Assembly: GCA_024220525.1 (NCBI GenBank)
Contig: JAMYWO010000034.1
Coordinates: 167,304-227,118, forward strand
DNA: 59,815 nt
Reading direction: 5' to 3'
DNA from: Cochliopodium minus
Taxonomy: Eukaryota > Discosea > Himatismenida > Cochliopodiidae
How positions within the stretch are numbered: position 1 is the first letter of the stretch; every line of letters begins with the position of its first letter. The notes under the pieces were generated by a model. It was not told where the DNA came from. It did no database searches and worked only from the letters and a program-made list of their open reading frames with translations. This document shows, piece by piece, positions 1 to 10,750 of the stretch. The position numbers and the translations under genes are program-made.

Positions 1-2133
1 TTCTAATGGAGCAAATGTCAACGCTGTTGATCATCAAAATCGAACTCCTTTACATTATCTCTGCTACTCTTTTTATTATTTCAAAGAAAAGGATTCCACT
101 TCTCATGTAAAAAATTTTTTGATTCAAACTCGACTTCAAATTTTTTAAATTTCAGAACATATTTTATTGATTTTTTTAAATTATTATTATTTTGTTTAAT
201 TTTAGAATAATTAAAATTTTCATATTTCTGAATTTATTGATTTTTTAAATTATTTTATTTCATTTAAATTGAAAAATTTTTGTAATTTTAATTTTTTACA
301 TCTATTTTAATTTTTTAGTCTGTTATTCATAGGGAAAAGTTTGAATCAAAATTGAATACTCTTTTAGAACAAAAAGCCGATTGTTCAATACAGGATTCTC
401 ATTCCAACAGTGTCATCCACATTTTATGTGAACTTAAAGGATTGAATTTTTTGAGGAAAATTGATTTGAAACAAATTGATCTTGACAGATATGATTCAAG
501 GGTAAAAAAAATACTCAAATTCTAAAAAAATTAATGAAAAAAAAAAAATTTAGAAATAATAAATATTGAATTTTTTACATTTAAAATTAATTAAAATAAA
601 ACTTGAAATTTTAATATTTTTTTGAATTTTACCTATTTGTTTTAAAGTATTAAAAATGAATTTTATTTGATAAATTTAGGGATACACTCCTTTGATCATC
701 TCCATTTTGAAAGCAGACAAAGATATTTTTGATCATCTTGTCGAAAACTCTGCTGATCTTCTTTTTCCTGACAAAAATGGAGTTTATCCTTTTCAACACT
801 GTATTTACTCTTCTGTGAAGGATCTTTGTCTCATTAAGCAATCCACTTGGACTAAACAGGTACAAAATCTGGGTTACAATACTGAAATGATGTAAAAATT
901 TATTTTTGATTTATTTTTTATTTATTTTTCAATTTTTTTCATAAACTGAATAAATAATTAATAAATCATTGGAAGAAAATTGTATTCATACAACAAAAAA
1001 CAAATAGAGATTTTTATTCTTTTATTGATTGATTTCTTTTATTTATTGATTTCTTTGGAACAATTTATTTTTGTCCAATTTTTAATCTAGACATCCCAAA
1101 TTTAAATTTGAAACTGTTACTTATTTTGGGAATATGGGACACACCAGAGAGTTTTCCTCTAAGGAGCTGGAACTAAAACAAGAAATGTTAGAGTTCATCT
1201 TTGAAAATGGAGGATATAATCAAGAAATTTCCTTTGACTGTAAAAATATTGATTTCTTTTTATTTTATATTTTTTATTGACATAATTTTTTTTTTTTTTT
1301 TCAAAAGTACCAATGGTTTTGAAGAATTTATTGAAATTAGATTATTCAAGAACTGTAATTTTTTCTTTTCATTTATTTAAATTTTTGATTCAAAACTTTC
1401 AATTTTTTTTTTTCAATTAGAAAATCCAAGATAAAAATCAACAAGAAGAAAAAGAAAAGAATAGAAAAAACATGAAATACTTTCTCAAAATATTACTCAA
1501 CAAGAAACACAAGGAAGGTCTCCTCGAGAAATATGTCCAATTCTTCTTTCAACAATTGCAACTGAAAAGGTCGGATCCACAAGAAACTAATTTTCACATC
1601 ATCACCTCTCCCAAAGTTTCCAATGAAGTAATATTTAAACCTTTGTTTTTTGAAGTTCTCCAAATCTTTCTTGATCAAGGTCTCGACATCAATTATGAAG
1701 TATCTTATGGAAGGTAATAAATTATCAATTTTTTTTGTCCAGAATTTTTTTTTATTTTTATGAATTTTTTTTTTTTTGAATTTAAAATATAAATTAATGT
1801 TCAATTAATCCTTTAACTTCATTTTTATTTCTTATTTCATCCAAATTTCAAATTAATATTTGTTTTTAATAAAAATTTAATCAAAAGGTTGCTTAGTTTG
1901 ATAGAATTAGCGGCATTTTTAGATTTCAAAATTTTTGTTTTCTTTTTGAATAATGCAAGGAAAGATGTTCTTGATAAATTCAATCCTAACTCCAAATTCT
2001 TAAATGGTAAAAATTTTTTGAAATAATTATTTTAAAAAATCAACAAATAAAAAATTTAATTAAAAATATTAGGAGAATTATTGTTGGAAAAAGTTTTGAA
2101 CACACTTTCATCAAAACCCCACAAAGAAGAATT
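1..2133 (+). CDS. Ankyrin-repeat-type protein, partial (5' end outside window, 3' end lost at a join)
   Basis: Several exons can be joined in one frame. The first (from base 2) reads as an ankyrin unit (GANVNAVDHQNRTPLHYLC). Later exons, at about 319-500, 680-891, 1091-1239, 1308-1354, 1421-1713 and 1889-2006, contain further unit-like stretches (EQKADCSIQDSHSNSVIHIL; GYTPLIISILKADKDIFDHL) and then helical, leucine-rich sequence without clear repeats. Junctions use GT-AG with matching phase: for example ...GAAATGAT|GTAAAA joins to ACATCCC at 1091. Ankyrin proteins are scaffolds; nothing here points to a partner. The last exon (about 2072-2133) runs into a single N at 2134 and a T6A repeat, so the true 3' end is unknown. 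It may not belong with the kinase tail that follows. Confidence 0.65.
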
Positions 2134-2230
2134 NTATTTTTTATTTTTTATTTTTTATTTTTTATTTTTTATTTTATTATTTTATTATTTTTTATTTTTT
2201 ATTTTTTATTTTATTATTTTTTATTTTTAA
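2134..2230. repeat. T6A-type simple repeat with a single-N assembly join
   Basis: One N at 2134 is followed by about 95 bases of TATTTTT / TTTTTTA units. A single N inside a low-complexity tract looks like a patched assembly break, not a sequenced base ambiguity. The coding context changes across it, from ankyrin-type exons to a PIP-kinase tail. Confidence 0.8.
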
Positions 2231-2237
2231 CAAAAAG

Positions 2238-2547
2238 GCAGTAAACAATTCAAAGAGTACGATGTTGAGGTCATCTCCGAAAACGATGAAGATTCCCTCT
2301 TGGAGGTTTACGAGACAGACGATGACTACGACAGTAATTCCAAAAAGAAAAGCAGCACTTCTTCCTATGATGATCTCAGCAATTTTGACGACAGTTTTTC
2401 TCTTCAAGTGGAGAGACCCGTTTACATCTCTCCTTTCTACAAAAGTCAAAATTTTTTTTTTAAATTAATATTTTTCAAAATTTTTTTATTTCTTATTTCT
2501 TATTTTTTATTTTTTATTTTTTATTTTATATTTTTTATTAATTATTT

Positions 2548-2584
<37 letters not shown>

Positions 2585-3069
2585 ATTTTTCATTTTTTAT
2601 TTTTATTTTTTATTTTTTATTTTTTTAAAGTATTTTATTTTTATTTTTATTTTTTTTTAAAAATTTGTTCTTTTAGATGGTATTGTGTCACGTGATCAAT
2701 CTGAAATTTATTTTGTCCAAATCATTGATATTTTGCAGTTGTACGACCTGAACAAAAAAGCAGAAAGATTTTGCAAAGTTTATTTCCTTGGAAAGTAAGA
2801 AATTTTTTTTATTATTTATTATTTATTTTTTATTTTTTATTTAATATTTCAAATTTTATATTTCAAATTTTTTATTTCAAATTTTTTATTTCAAATTTTT
2901 TTTAATATTTTACATATTTTTGATTTTTTGATTTTTATTTTTTATTTTTTTATTTTATTTTTTTTGATTTTTTTGATTTTTTTTTAGGGATAGTAAAGGC
3001 CTTTCTGTACAAAAACCCAAAATTTATTCCCAAAGATTCAAAACATCAATGGTTGATTTGTTGAAATAA
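2238..3069 (+). CDS. Phosphatidylinositol-phosphate kinase, C-terminal fragment
   Basis: Three exons (about 2238-2445, 2676-2794, 2987-3069) give an acidic/serine-rich stretch followed by the terminal part of a PIP-kinase catalytic domain. The diagnostic pieces are SEIYFVQIIDILQLYDLNKK (the IID motif, which supplies the metal-binding aspartate in PIPKs) and VQKPKIYSQRFKTSM (the usual end of the fold). The gene stops at TAA 3067-3069. The glycine-rich loop, the catalytic lysine and the DLKGS motif are all absent upstream; ankyrin exons lie there instead, across the N at 2134. PIPKs phosphorylate phosphoinositides at membranes. This is either the end of a different PIPK gene, or the displaced end of the receptor-kinase gene at the right end of the window. 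Confidence 0.75.
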
Positions 3070-3174
3070 AAAAGAATAAACCAACCAAAAAAATTTTTTT
3101 GTTTGATTATTTCATTATTTAATTAAAATTTTTTTTAATTTTTTTAAAAATTCTTTTCTTATTTTTTTTATTAA

Positions 3175-4511
3175 TTAGAGGATTTTTTTTCCCAATTTTT
3201 CCGAATATTCACAGACAACATAGCTTGGTCGTCTGCGAGCTTGTTAATTATCAAGTAAGGCAAAAGACCCCCAGGATTAGCAGAAATTAACTTTATTTCA
3301 ATTATTAAAAATCAAAAAAAAAAAATTTAAAATCAAAAAAAAAATCAAATAAAAAAAATCAAATTAAAAAAATTAAATTTTTTTTAAAAAATGAAAATAC
3401 ATTCAAGAAGTTAATAAAAATAAAAAAAAATGAAAATCTGTTAAATAACATACATAAGTAAATTCAGAATAACCATCTCCAAGATCCACAATCTTGAATC
3501 CAATTGATACGAGTGCCCTAACGTGAGATTGACAGATTCCCACACCTTCCTTGTATTCATCACTGACTACAGATTCTTGAATGATTCTTCCAATCTTTGT
3601 GTTCTCATCATACTTAAAGTTCATCATATAAAGAATATCTCTATGTGAAAGAGGCCAAGGAAGAGAAAATTGCTTTATTAAAAAAATTTTTTTATTTTTT
3701 ATTTTTTTGGTTTTTATTTTGTAGTTTTTAATAAATTTTTTAATTTTATTTTGAATTTTTTTATTTTGAATATAATTTTAAAATTTACTTCATAACGAAT
3801 TTCTGTAAAATCATCTAACTTTTTAACTAAATCTCCTCTTTTGAAAGTTGGGTCCTAAAATAATGATTTCAAACACAAATTTAAACACTTTATGTTTGCA
3901 TTACCATTTTCTTTATAAAAAAAATATTTTTTTTTAATTTTTTGTTTTTAAATTAATTTTTTGTTACATTTATTTCGTTCATTTCTTTGAATGTCCATTC
4001 TGTCAGTGTCTTTGAATCACATTTTATCTTCACTGTTGATTTCACTGTACAGATTGGATTGTTTTGGATGTAGATTTTGTAAGCTTCAGCTTGATGTTCA
4101 TCAAACTTTTTCAATCTTTCCCATCCTTCTTTCAACTTTATTTTAAAATGAATTTCAGAGAAAAATTTATTTTTATTTTTTTGGTAATTTTATAAAGGAC
4201 TATATGTACAATCAGATAATGAATATTTAAAATATATTAATACATTTCATTTTATATTTCGTAAAGATTTTTTTTCTCTTATACACGATCGTTATATTGA
4301 ATATTAAAATTATGATAATATTTAAAACATAAATGAAGAATAAGGATTTTTGATGTTATTGTCAATGTTATATTTGGTGGTATGAAAATTATAGGAATTT
4401 TGAGAATAATTTTTTTTTTGTTCGGGAATTTTTGACCTCATATTTCTTTTCTCTTTCTTCAAATAGTTTTTCTATTGTATTTTGGAGTTCTTCTTGTGAT
4501 GGGATATTCAT
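3175..4511 (-). CDS. START-domain (StAR-related lipid transfer) protein
   Basis: Five minus-strand exons join in phase: 4511 to about 4437 (start MNIPSQEELQ), about 4135-3962, about 3855-3790, about 3650-3455 and about 3287-3175. The joined protein is about 210-220 residues, the size of a lone START domain. Recognisable family features are the central LPWPLSHRDILYMMNFKY segment (START proteins have a PWP-x-S/N-R-D strand here) and the C-terminal SEFTY / ISANPGGLLPYLIINKLA segment matching the TYV...DP-G-LP-xxxVNK helix of the family. START domains bind a single lipid in a hydrophobic tunnel, usually for transfer or sensing. No transmembrane or targeting sequence is seen. The gene is divergently arranged with the GTPase array. 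Ligand specificity cannot be read from sequence. Confidence 0.75.
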
Positions 4512-4876
4512 CTTCCAAATATTTTCAAACGAAAATTTTTTTTTTATTATTCAACAAAAAAGAAATTATTTTTCAAACAGCATTGATATGAAAAGTGACT
4601 TTCATTGTGAGATTGTTTTATTAAAGATAAACTCTAAATTTTTTTCGTAATATATTTGAAGACAATTAAAAAGTTTTGTGGAAAATTTTACCAAAACAAA
4701 CTTCCTTTGAATATAGTCTCAAATTTCTTTCTAAAGCAAACCACACAAATTGGGGTTTTTCGAAATAATTAATAGGTTTGTGGATCATTTCATAAGATTC
4801 TAATAAGATGAAAACTTTGATCCCTTTCAAAATCTTTTATTAAAAGAAAGATTAAATTTAAAATTTAAAAAAATTG

Positions 4877-5782
4877 ATGGAGAATAATTGTGAAAGCGAT
4901 CATAATTTTAAATTCATTATTAAGGGAAATCATATGAGTGGAAAATCTTCATTATTGCTCAAATTTATAGATGATTCTTTCAGTGAAATTCATATTGAAT
5001 CTGTATAATTCCTATAAATAATTTTATTAGCTCATAATTTCAAACAAAATATTCATATCACATAGATTGGGGAAGTTGATTTTAAAATCAAAAATATAAA
5101 TGTATTTGGGAAGAAAATAAAACTTCAGATATGTGAACCTGAACCCGTGGATTATTTCAAAACCCACAATCAACCAAGATTGATTCAGAGAAGCAATGGA
5201 GAATTGTTATTGTATGACATAACAGACAAATCATCCTTCGAATCTATCAAACATGAAATTGAAAAAAAGATGTTAACAAACTCCAAATGCATCATGGTGG
5301 GAACAAAATCTGATCTAGACAAAAATAGGCAAGTTACATACGAAGAAGCAAAAGAATTTGCTCAAAAAAATGAGATTTTCTTTTTCGAATCAAGTTCAAA
5401 GTTAAATGATAATGTGTCTTTTCCCTTTTATTATTTAGCTTCTCTTTCAGTAATTGAAAAAACCAATGACCCTATTTGTTCTGAACATTTTCATAATGTT
5501 GTCATTCCAAATACTTGTTTTGGAAGTACGATTGTTTGGAATCATCAAAACCATCCGTTTTGTTCTCCTTCTTTTAAAAAAAATATTTTCTTTTTCGTTC
5601 TCTCTTTGAAAAGAAAGAAAATAAAAGTTCCCAAGTTTGTTTTATTTGAGATTATCCAACTCTCCTTCATCTTTTCTAAACAAGTCAACAAAAATAATTT
5701 GAATATTTTTTGTTTGGATTCCAAAGGAGAGACAAACCAAGATTCGAACAAGAAAGATAAGAAAGCATGTATTATTTCATAA
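4877..5782 (+). CDS. Atypical Ras/Rab-like GTPase with novel C-terminal domain, copy 1
   Basis: Two exons (4877-5002, 5066-5782). Residues about 17-24 form a P-loop (GNHMSGKSS). Exon 2 starts like a Rab switch I region (SIGEVDFKIKNINVFGKKIK), but the switch II motif WDTAGQE is replaced by CEPEPVD, so the metal-contacting aspartate and catalytic glutamine are gone. The G4 motif NKxD is TKSD, and G5 is ESSSK. After the G-domain comes a roughly 100-residue region shared with the three following copies: WNHQNHPFCSPSFKKNIFFF, then LKRKKIKVPKFVLFEIIQLS. The protein ends in CIIS, a plausible CaaX prenylation box, so it is probably membrane-anchored. GTP hydrolysis is unlikely by the normal mechanism. 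Unlike copies 2-4, it lacks the intron inside switch II. Confidence 0.8.
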
Positions 5783-5832
5783 AGAGATATTCTTTTTGCA
5801 ATCAATAAAAAAAAAATAAAAAAAAATTCAAG

Positions 5833-6926
5833 ATGAATGATAATGAAAACGATCATATTTTCAGAATTATAATAAAGAGCGACAATCGGATTGGAAAATC
5901 TTCATTATTGGAAAGATTTGTCAATGATAGTTTCACTGAATCATATAATCCAACAGTAAGTATCAACAAAAATTACAAATTATAAACATTGATATATCTT
6001 AGAGATGCTCATAATACAAAATTATCAAATTTAATGATGCATCACTTTTAAATTTTTCTATTTAATCGATTAAATACTAAACAAGACAGAAACATATTTC
6101 AAAAAGAAGACTATAATTTTATTTGGGAAGAAAATAGAGCTCGAGATTTGGGATATAGTAAAAAATATAAAATTTTTAACCGATAAAAATATAATCTTTT
6201 TAAAAAATAAAAAAGATTCGTAAGATAAACTTCTCTCAGTTTTAAAATATCCAAATTTTGATTTCAATATCACATTTAGCTCTTTCTCAAACCGGATTCA
6301 ATAGACACTTCCATTCTTCGCACAGAGGAGCACATGGAGCTTTGCTTTTATTCGACATCACCTCAGATTCTTCAATAAAACAAATGTCAGGATTGACGCT
6401 AGAACTGGATAGATTTTCTAAACAAGATATTTCTATATTGTTTGTAGGATGCAAATGTGATCTAGAGAATGAAAGACAACTCTCATTTGATGATAATGTT
6501 CAGATTTCAGAAAACCTTTTTTTAATAGAAACCAGCTCCAAAACTGGTCTGAATGTTGAATATTCTTTTTATTTACTTGCTACTCTCATTTTGAAAAAAT
6601 CCTTTGAATTAGATGATTATTTTGATAAAATTATTTTACCAAATCTTTCATCCTCTACATTTTGTTGGACTCATGAAAATCACAAATATTGCTCCCCAAA
6701 TTTTCAAAAAACAATTTTTTCTTTTATTCATGCTTTAAAAAGGAAGAATATCAAAATTCCAAAATTTGTTTTGTTTGAAATAATTCGCTTCTCTTTATAT
6801 TATGACAAAAAAAGCAAAAATAATTTGGAAATTTTCAAAAAGAAAATAGACTTGAAAGAAAAACCCAAAAAAGGTATTATTCCAACTCCACCTCCTGTGA
6901 AAAATAAAAAATGTCTAATTAATTAA
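5833..6926 (+). CDS. Atypical Ras/Rab-like GTPase with novel C-terminal domain, copy 2
   Basis: Three exons: 5833-5955, 6086-6157 and about 6280-6926. The P-loop is SDNRIGKSS, with the first glycine replaced by serine. Exon 2 carries KKKTIILFGKKIELEIWDI. Exon 3 continues with HRGAHGALLLFDIT, a typical G3-following strand. G4 is CKCD instead of NKxD; G5 is ETSSKTG. The C-terminal extension has WTHENHKYCSPNFQKTIF and LKRKNIKIPKFVLFEIIRFS, and the end is CLIN (CaaX-like). The second intron leaves the frame one base out if cut strictly GT-AG: the phase only works if one extra G is kept at the junction. That anomaly is shared with copies 3 and 4. It could be an active atypical GTPase or a decaying gene; open reading through the long third exon favours a live gene. 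Confidence 0.75.
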
Positions 6927-6998
6927 AATATTTTGAATATAAACTTGTGAATTTGTAAAATTCTGATTTAAATCAACTGAAGAAAATCTCAATGAAAA

Positions 6999-7103
6999 GT
7001 AAAAATCTCCTTTGAAGAAGCCAATTTAATTTTTGAACACATTTTTTCCTCCTTTGAAACAAGCTCTAACACAGTCAAAACTCTTGATGTCCACAACTTA
7101 TAA
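6999..7103 (+). pseudogene. Relic of a fifth GTPase copy
   Basis: A short open stretch reads SFEEANLIFEHIFSSFETSS and then a stop after VHNL. It aligns with the G4-to-G5 region of the neighbouring copies (for example SYKEAKEIADFLNCFYFETSSKT in copy 4, given here in parts). No P-loop exon, CaaX end or C-terminal domain surrounds it. It therefore looks like a fragment left from a lost tandem copy between copies 2 and 3. Confidence 0.65.
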
Positions 7104-7253
7104 CATAGTTTTTAAAACTTTTCTTACTATTATTTAATCTTCTTTGTTAAAAAGTGTGATAAAAAGTTGTTTTCATTTTGTATCTATCAAAATCTTTTTT
7201 TCAAATCCAAGCTTTTTAAATTGAAAAAAAAAAAAAAAAAATCAGTGTAGATT

Positions 7254-8297
7254 ATGAAAGGAGAGAAATATTTTGATGAATCTTTCAAAATTTTAATTAA
7301 AGGAGTGGATGGATCTGGAAAATCATCTTTGTTGGAAAGATTTTTCAATAATAATTTCTCTACAACATATAAACAAACGGTAAGTAAATAAAAACAAAAA
7401 ACATTAAGATTTCATTGTACAAAATTCATTAAAAAAAAAAGACTGAAACATATCATAAAAAGAAGATAATAATTTTATTTGGAAAGAAAATTGAGCTTCA
7501 CATTTTTGATATTGTAAACATTTACGGAAATATAATGAATTAAAAATAAATATAAATTAAATTTCCCAAACAATAGAAGAGTAACAAAATTTTCTGATTG
7601 ATTCTTTAAAAAATTGGTTAATAATTTTTGAAAAATTCTAGGTCAATTCAGAAATAACTATTTCAAGTCTCTTCACAAAGGAGTAAAAGGAGCTTTGGTT
7701 TTATATGACATCACTTTGAAACAATCTTTTAATGAGATTGTTCATTATATGGAAGAATTAAATAAATTATGTGACGAAGATGTTCCCATTTTAATAGTGG
7801 GATGTAAAAGTGATCTTGAGAACGAAAGACAAGTGTACATTGAAGAATCTACTGAATTTGCTAATGAGATTGACTTTTTTTGTTTTGAAACAAGCTCAAA
7901 AACAGGTCAAAATATCGATTTTATATTTCATTTTCTCGCTACTCTCATTTTGAAAAATTCGTTTGAAATAAATCATTATTTTGATAACATTCTTTTACCC
8001 AATCTCTCATTCTCTGGACCTTTAATTTGGAATCATGATCTCCATCGAATTTGTTCAATAGACTTTAAAAATTCTATAATTTCTTTTCTTCTTTGTTTAA
8101 AAAGAAAGAGTTTGAAAGTTCCAAAGTTTGTTTTGTTTGAAATAATCAAATCTTCTCATTATTTTCTAAACAAAAACAAAAATAATATGGATCTATTTAT
8201 AAAAGAATTAGAATTTAAAAAAAGAGAAGAAAAACAAAAATTTAAAAAACATCCATTGCCAGTTCAAGTAAAAGATAAAAAATGTTTAATAAATTAA
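7254..8297 (+). CDS. Atypical Ras/Rab-like GTPase with novel C-terminal domain, copy 3
   Basis: Exons 7254-7379, 7442-7513 and about 7642-8297. The P-loop is GVDGSGKSS. Exon 2 encodes ILFGKKIELHIFDI, so the WD of switch II is FD. Exon 3 continues GQFRNNYF, close to the AGQERF part of switch II but three residues shorter than in copies 2 and 4. G4 is CKSD, G5 is ETSSKTG. The C-terminal domain is well preserved (LIWNHDLHRICSIDFKNSI; LKRKSLKVPKFVLFEIIKSS) and the end is CLIN. The start ATG at 7254 is the first in frame and lies just upstream of the P-loop, as in all Ras-like proteins. The second intron has the same one-base phase anomaly as in copies 2 and 4. Confidence 0.8.
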
Positions 8298-8324
8298 ATT
8301 AAAATAAAAAAAAAATTGAGTTAA

Positions 8325-9412
8325 ATGAATGAAATTTATGATCATTTCTTCAAAATAATTCTGAAAGGAGAACGAAGAGTGGGAAAATCTACATTATTTA
8401 TGAATTTTTTCGATAAATATTTTTGTCAGGTAAAAACGCCCACTGAATATACCATTAAAAAAATCGATATATTTGATGATATACTTTACAAACATGCACC
8501 CAAATATAAATACTTTTTTCAACATTATTTTTTATATTTTTCAAAATTATAATTGTGCAAGAAAGACAGATATTAGATGTGAAAGCCTTACTATATTCGG
8601 AAAGAAGATTAGGTGTGAAGTGAGGGATATAGTAAAAAAATTGAAATTCAAATCTCAAAAAAAAATATTTTTTGAAAAATTTTTTCTTTACAGATGCGTA
8701 ACAAACCCAAATATTTAAAAAAGTTTATTAAAAAAAGTTTTTAATTCAATTATCAGCTTACCCTTTCGATGGAAACAATAAATACTATTATTCTGCACAT
8801 AGAGGTGCTCATGGTGCAATGATTATGTTTGACATTACTTCAAGAAAATCATTTGAAGGGCTTCCTTCACAAATAGAAGACTTGAACCATTCTTGTCTAA
8901 AAAATATAGATTTTGTTTTGGTTGGATGTAAAAGTGATTTAGAGAAAGAAAGACAAGTCTCCTATAAAGAAGCCAAAGAAATAGCGGATTTTTTAAATTG
9001 TTTCTACTTTGAAACAAGTTCTAAAACACGTCAGAATGTTGATATTTTGTTTCATTTTTTGATTACTTTGATAATGAAAAGACAAATTTATGATTTTGAA
9101 GATCATTTCGAAAAAGATATCTTGCCCAACATTTCTTTCGCTGGTCCTTTATCTTGGAGTCATGAAAACAACCAATTTTGTTCTCTTGATTTCAAAAAAA
9201 TGATATTTTCATTTATTCTTTGTTTGAAAAGAACGAAAATGAAAGTTCCAAAGTTTGTTTTGTTTGAAATAATCAAACTCACTTCTAATCAAAACAAAAA
9301 CAAGAATAATCTAGATTTATTCAAAAAGGAAATAGAATTGAAAGAAATAGCAGAAGAAATTCCACAATTGAATCCAATCCTTGTTGAAGATAAAAAATGT
9401 GCAATTAATTGA
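8325..9412 (+). CDS. Atypical Ras/Rab-like GTPase with novel C-terminal domain, copy 4
   Basis: Begins only 27 bases after the stop of copy 3. Exons 8325-8429, about 8566-8631 and about 8757-9412. The P-loop is GERRVGKST. Exon 2 reads LTIFGKKIRCEVRDI, with RD in place of WD. Exon 3 has HRGAHGAMIMFDIT, G4 CKSD and G5 ETSSKTR. The shared C-terminal domain is present (LSWSHENNQFCSLDFKKMIF; KVPKFVLFEIIKLT) and the protein ends CAIN. Sequence just after the exon 1 donor (EYTIKKIDIFDDIL, 8443-8484) resembles a second, degenerate version of the start of exon 2. The switch I threonine is therefore uncertain. The same second-intron phase anomaly is seen. Confidence 0.75.
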
Positions 9413-9617
9413 TAAATTAATTAATAAAATAAAAAAAAATTGATTTTTTAACCTCCCCTTTCAATTACATTTATTTCTTTCATGATATGTCAAACAAATT
9501 GTCAAATATGTAAATCTTAAACCCAAAAATATACTTATCATCCAATAATGCGCAAAATTATTTTTGGATTTATAAAGAAATTGGAGAGAATACAGCAAAT
9601 GTGTTGATTGTTATAGA

Positions 9618-10562
9618 ATGATCCCCATCAAGATGAGAATAGATAATAATTGGGATCCAATATGCTCATTTTGTACAGTATGTAAAAAAAAAAAAAGAAA
9701 AAGAAAATTAATTTCAACGAATTATTTTTAAATTAAAAAAAAGGTGAAGAAAAAGATGAAGATTTTGTAGTTTTTGAAAAGAATTTTGAAAAAACTGGAA
9801 GACGAGGGTTTAATACAGATGAATTCATAAAATTAGCAATGACTGTTTTGATGATCCACAAGAGATCTTCCCAAAAAGTAAACTTTTTATTTTTTTTAAT
9901 AAAATAAAAGGTTTACATTTAAATTTTGAATTAAAATAGAATTCAAATCAGTTGATTAGGAGTTTTGGGAAAATAGATAAAAAATTGATAATAAAAATTA
10001 TCAGATCAGTTGTGATAGTAAGGTTAAAAAAAAACACAAAAAAAAAAAAAAAAGTACAAAAAAAAAAGTACAAAAAAAAAAAATACAAAAAAAATAAAAT
10101 TTTTTAATAGGTGTGGATACCCTTTTGTTTTTTCAAGGGACTATGAAATAAATGATGGAAAGCAAGCTATAAGATTTATTCCGATCACTATAAATGTGGA
10201 CGGATGGAAGTTATTTGGTATTCAATGTTATGTTGAAAAAATCCTTGGGAAAAACATGTTTTTTGCACTTTATAATGAAGAAATGATTTTGGTTCAAAGT
10301 TGGGATTTAGAGTGCGAAAATACTGGCACAAANNNNNNNNNNNNNNNNNNNNNNNNNNNNNNNNNNNNNNNNNNNNNNNNNNNNNNNNNNNNNNNNNNNN
10401 NNNNNNNNNNNNNNNNNNNNNNNNNNNNNNNNATTGAAGGAGATGATCTACTTTATACAGGTAAAACGATCTATTGTTTCCTTTAAATGATTTGTGATTC
10501 TTTTATGGTTTTCTTTATTAGGATCTGCTTTGTTTTCATTTTGTTTGCTCTTATCATTGTGA
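9618..10562 (+). CDS. Unrecognised protein, interrupted by an assembly gap
   Basis: Joined exons: about 9618-9677 (MIPIKMRIDNNWDPICSFCT), about 9744-9877, about 9940-10020 and about 10112-10332, then a 100-N gap, then about 10433-10460 and 10523-10562. GT-AG boundaries and phases are plausible but not all certain. Visible pieces are EKTGRRGFNTDEFIKLAMTV, VFSRDYEINDGKQAIRFIPI and DGWKLFGIQCYVEKILGK. I do not recognise a family. There is no signal peptide and no obvious repeat; a short hydrophobic tail (SALFSFCLLLSL) may end the protein. The gap hides an unknown length of coding sequence, so neither size nor frame across it is reliable. Confidence 0.5.
10333..10432. other. Assembly gap (100 N)
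   Basis: A run of exactly 100 N, a conventional placeholder for a gap of unknown length. It lies inside a coding exon of the unrecognised gene. Confidence 0.98.
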
Positions 10563-10750
10563 ACTTTTGAAAGATTTTTTACCATAAAAAAACTTAATGG
10601 TTGAATGAAGAGGACCAAAAGAAAGAATTTTAAACAACAAAAAAAAACAAAAAAACAAAAAACAAGAAAACAAGATTTAAATTTTGAACATTTTATTGGA
10701 AATATTTTTAAAAAAAAAATAAAAAATTCATTTCAATTCAATTTTTTTTT

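Noticed and set aside
2455-2695. Long Phe/Tyr/Leu/Ile-rich open frames in T-rich sequence (also at 11059-11283, 44253-44537, 56473-56673, 56870-57180)
   Set aside because: They are translations of T6A and T-rich intron repeats; they lack domain signals and lie within introns of better-supported genes.
1-3069. A single ankyrin-PIP-kinase fusion gene
   Set aside because: The join passes through a single N in a T6A tract and the kinase N-lobe is missing, so an assembly chimera is more likely than a real fusion.
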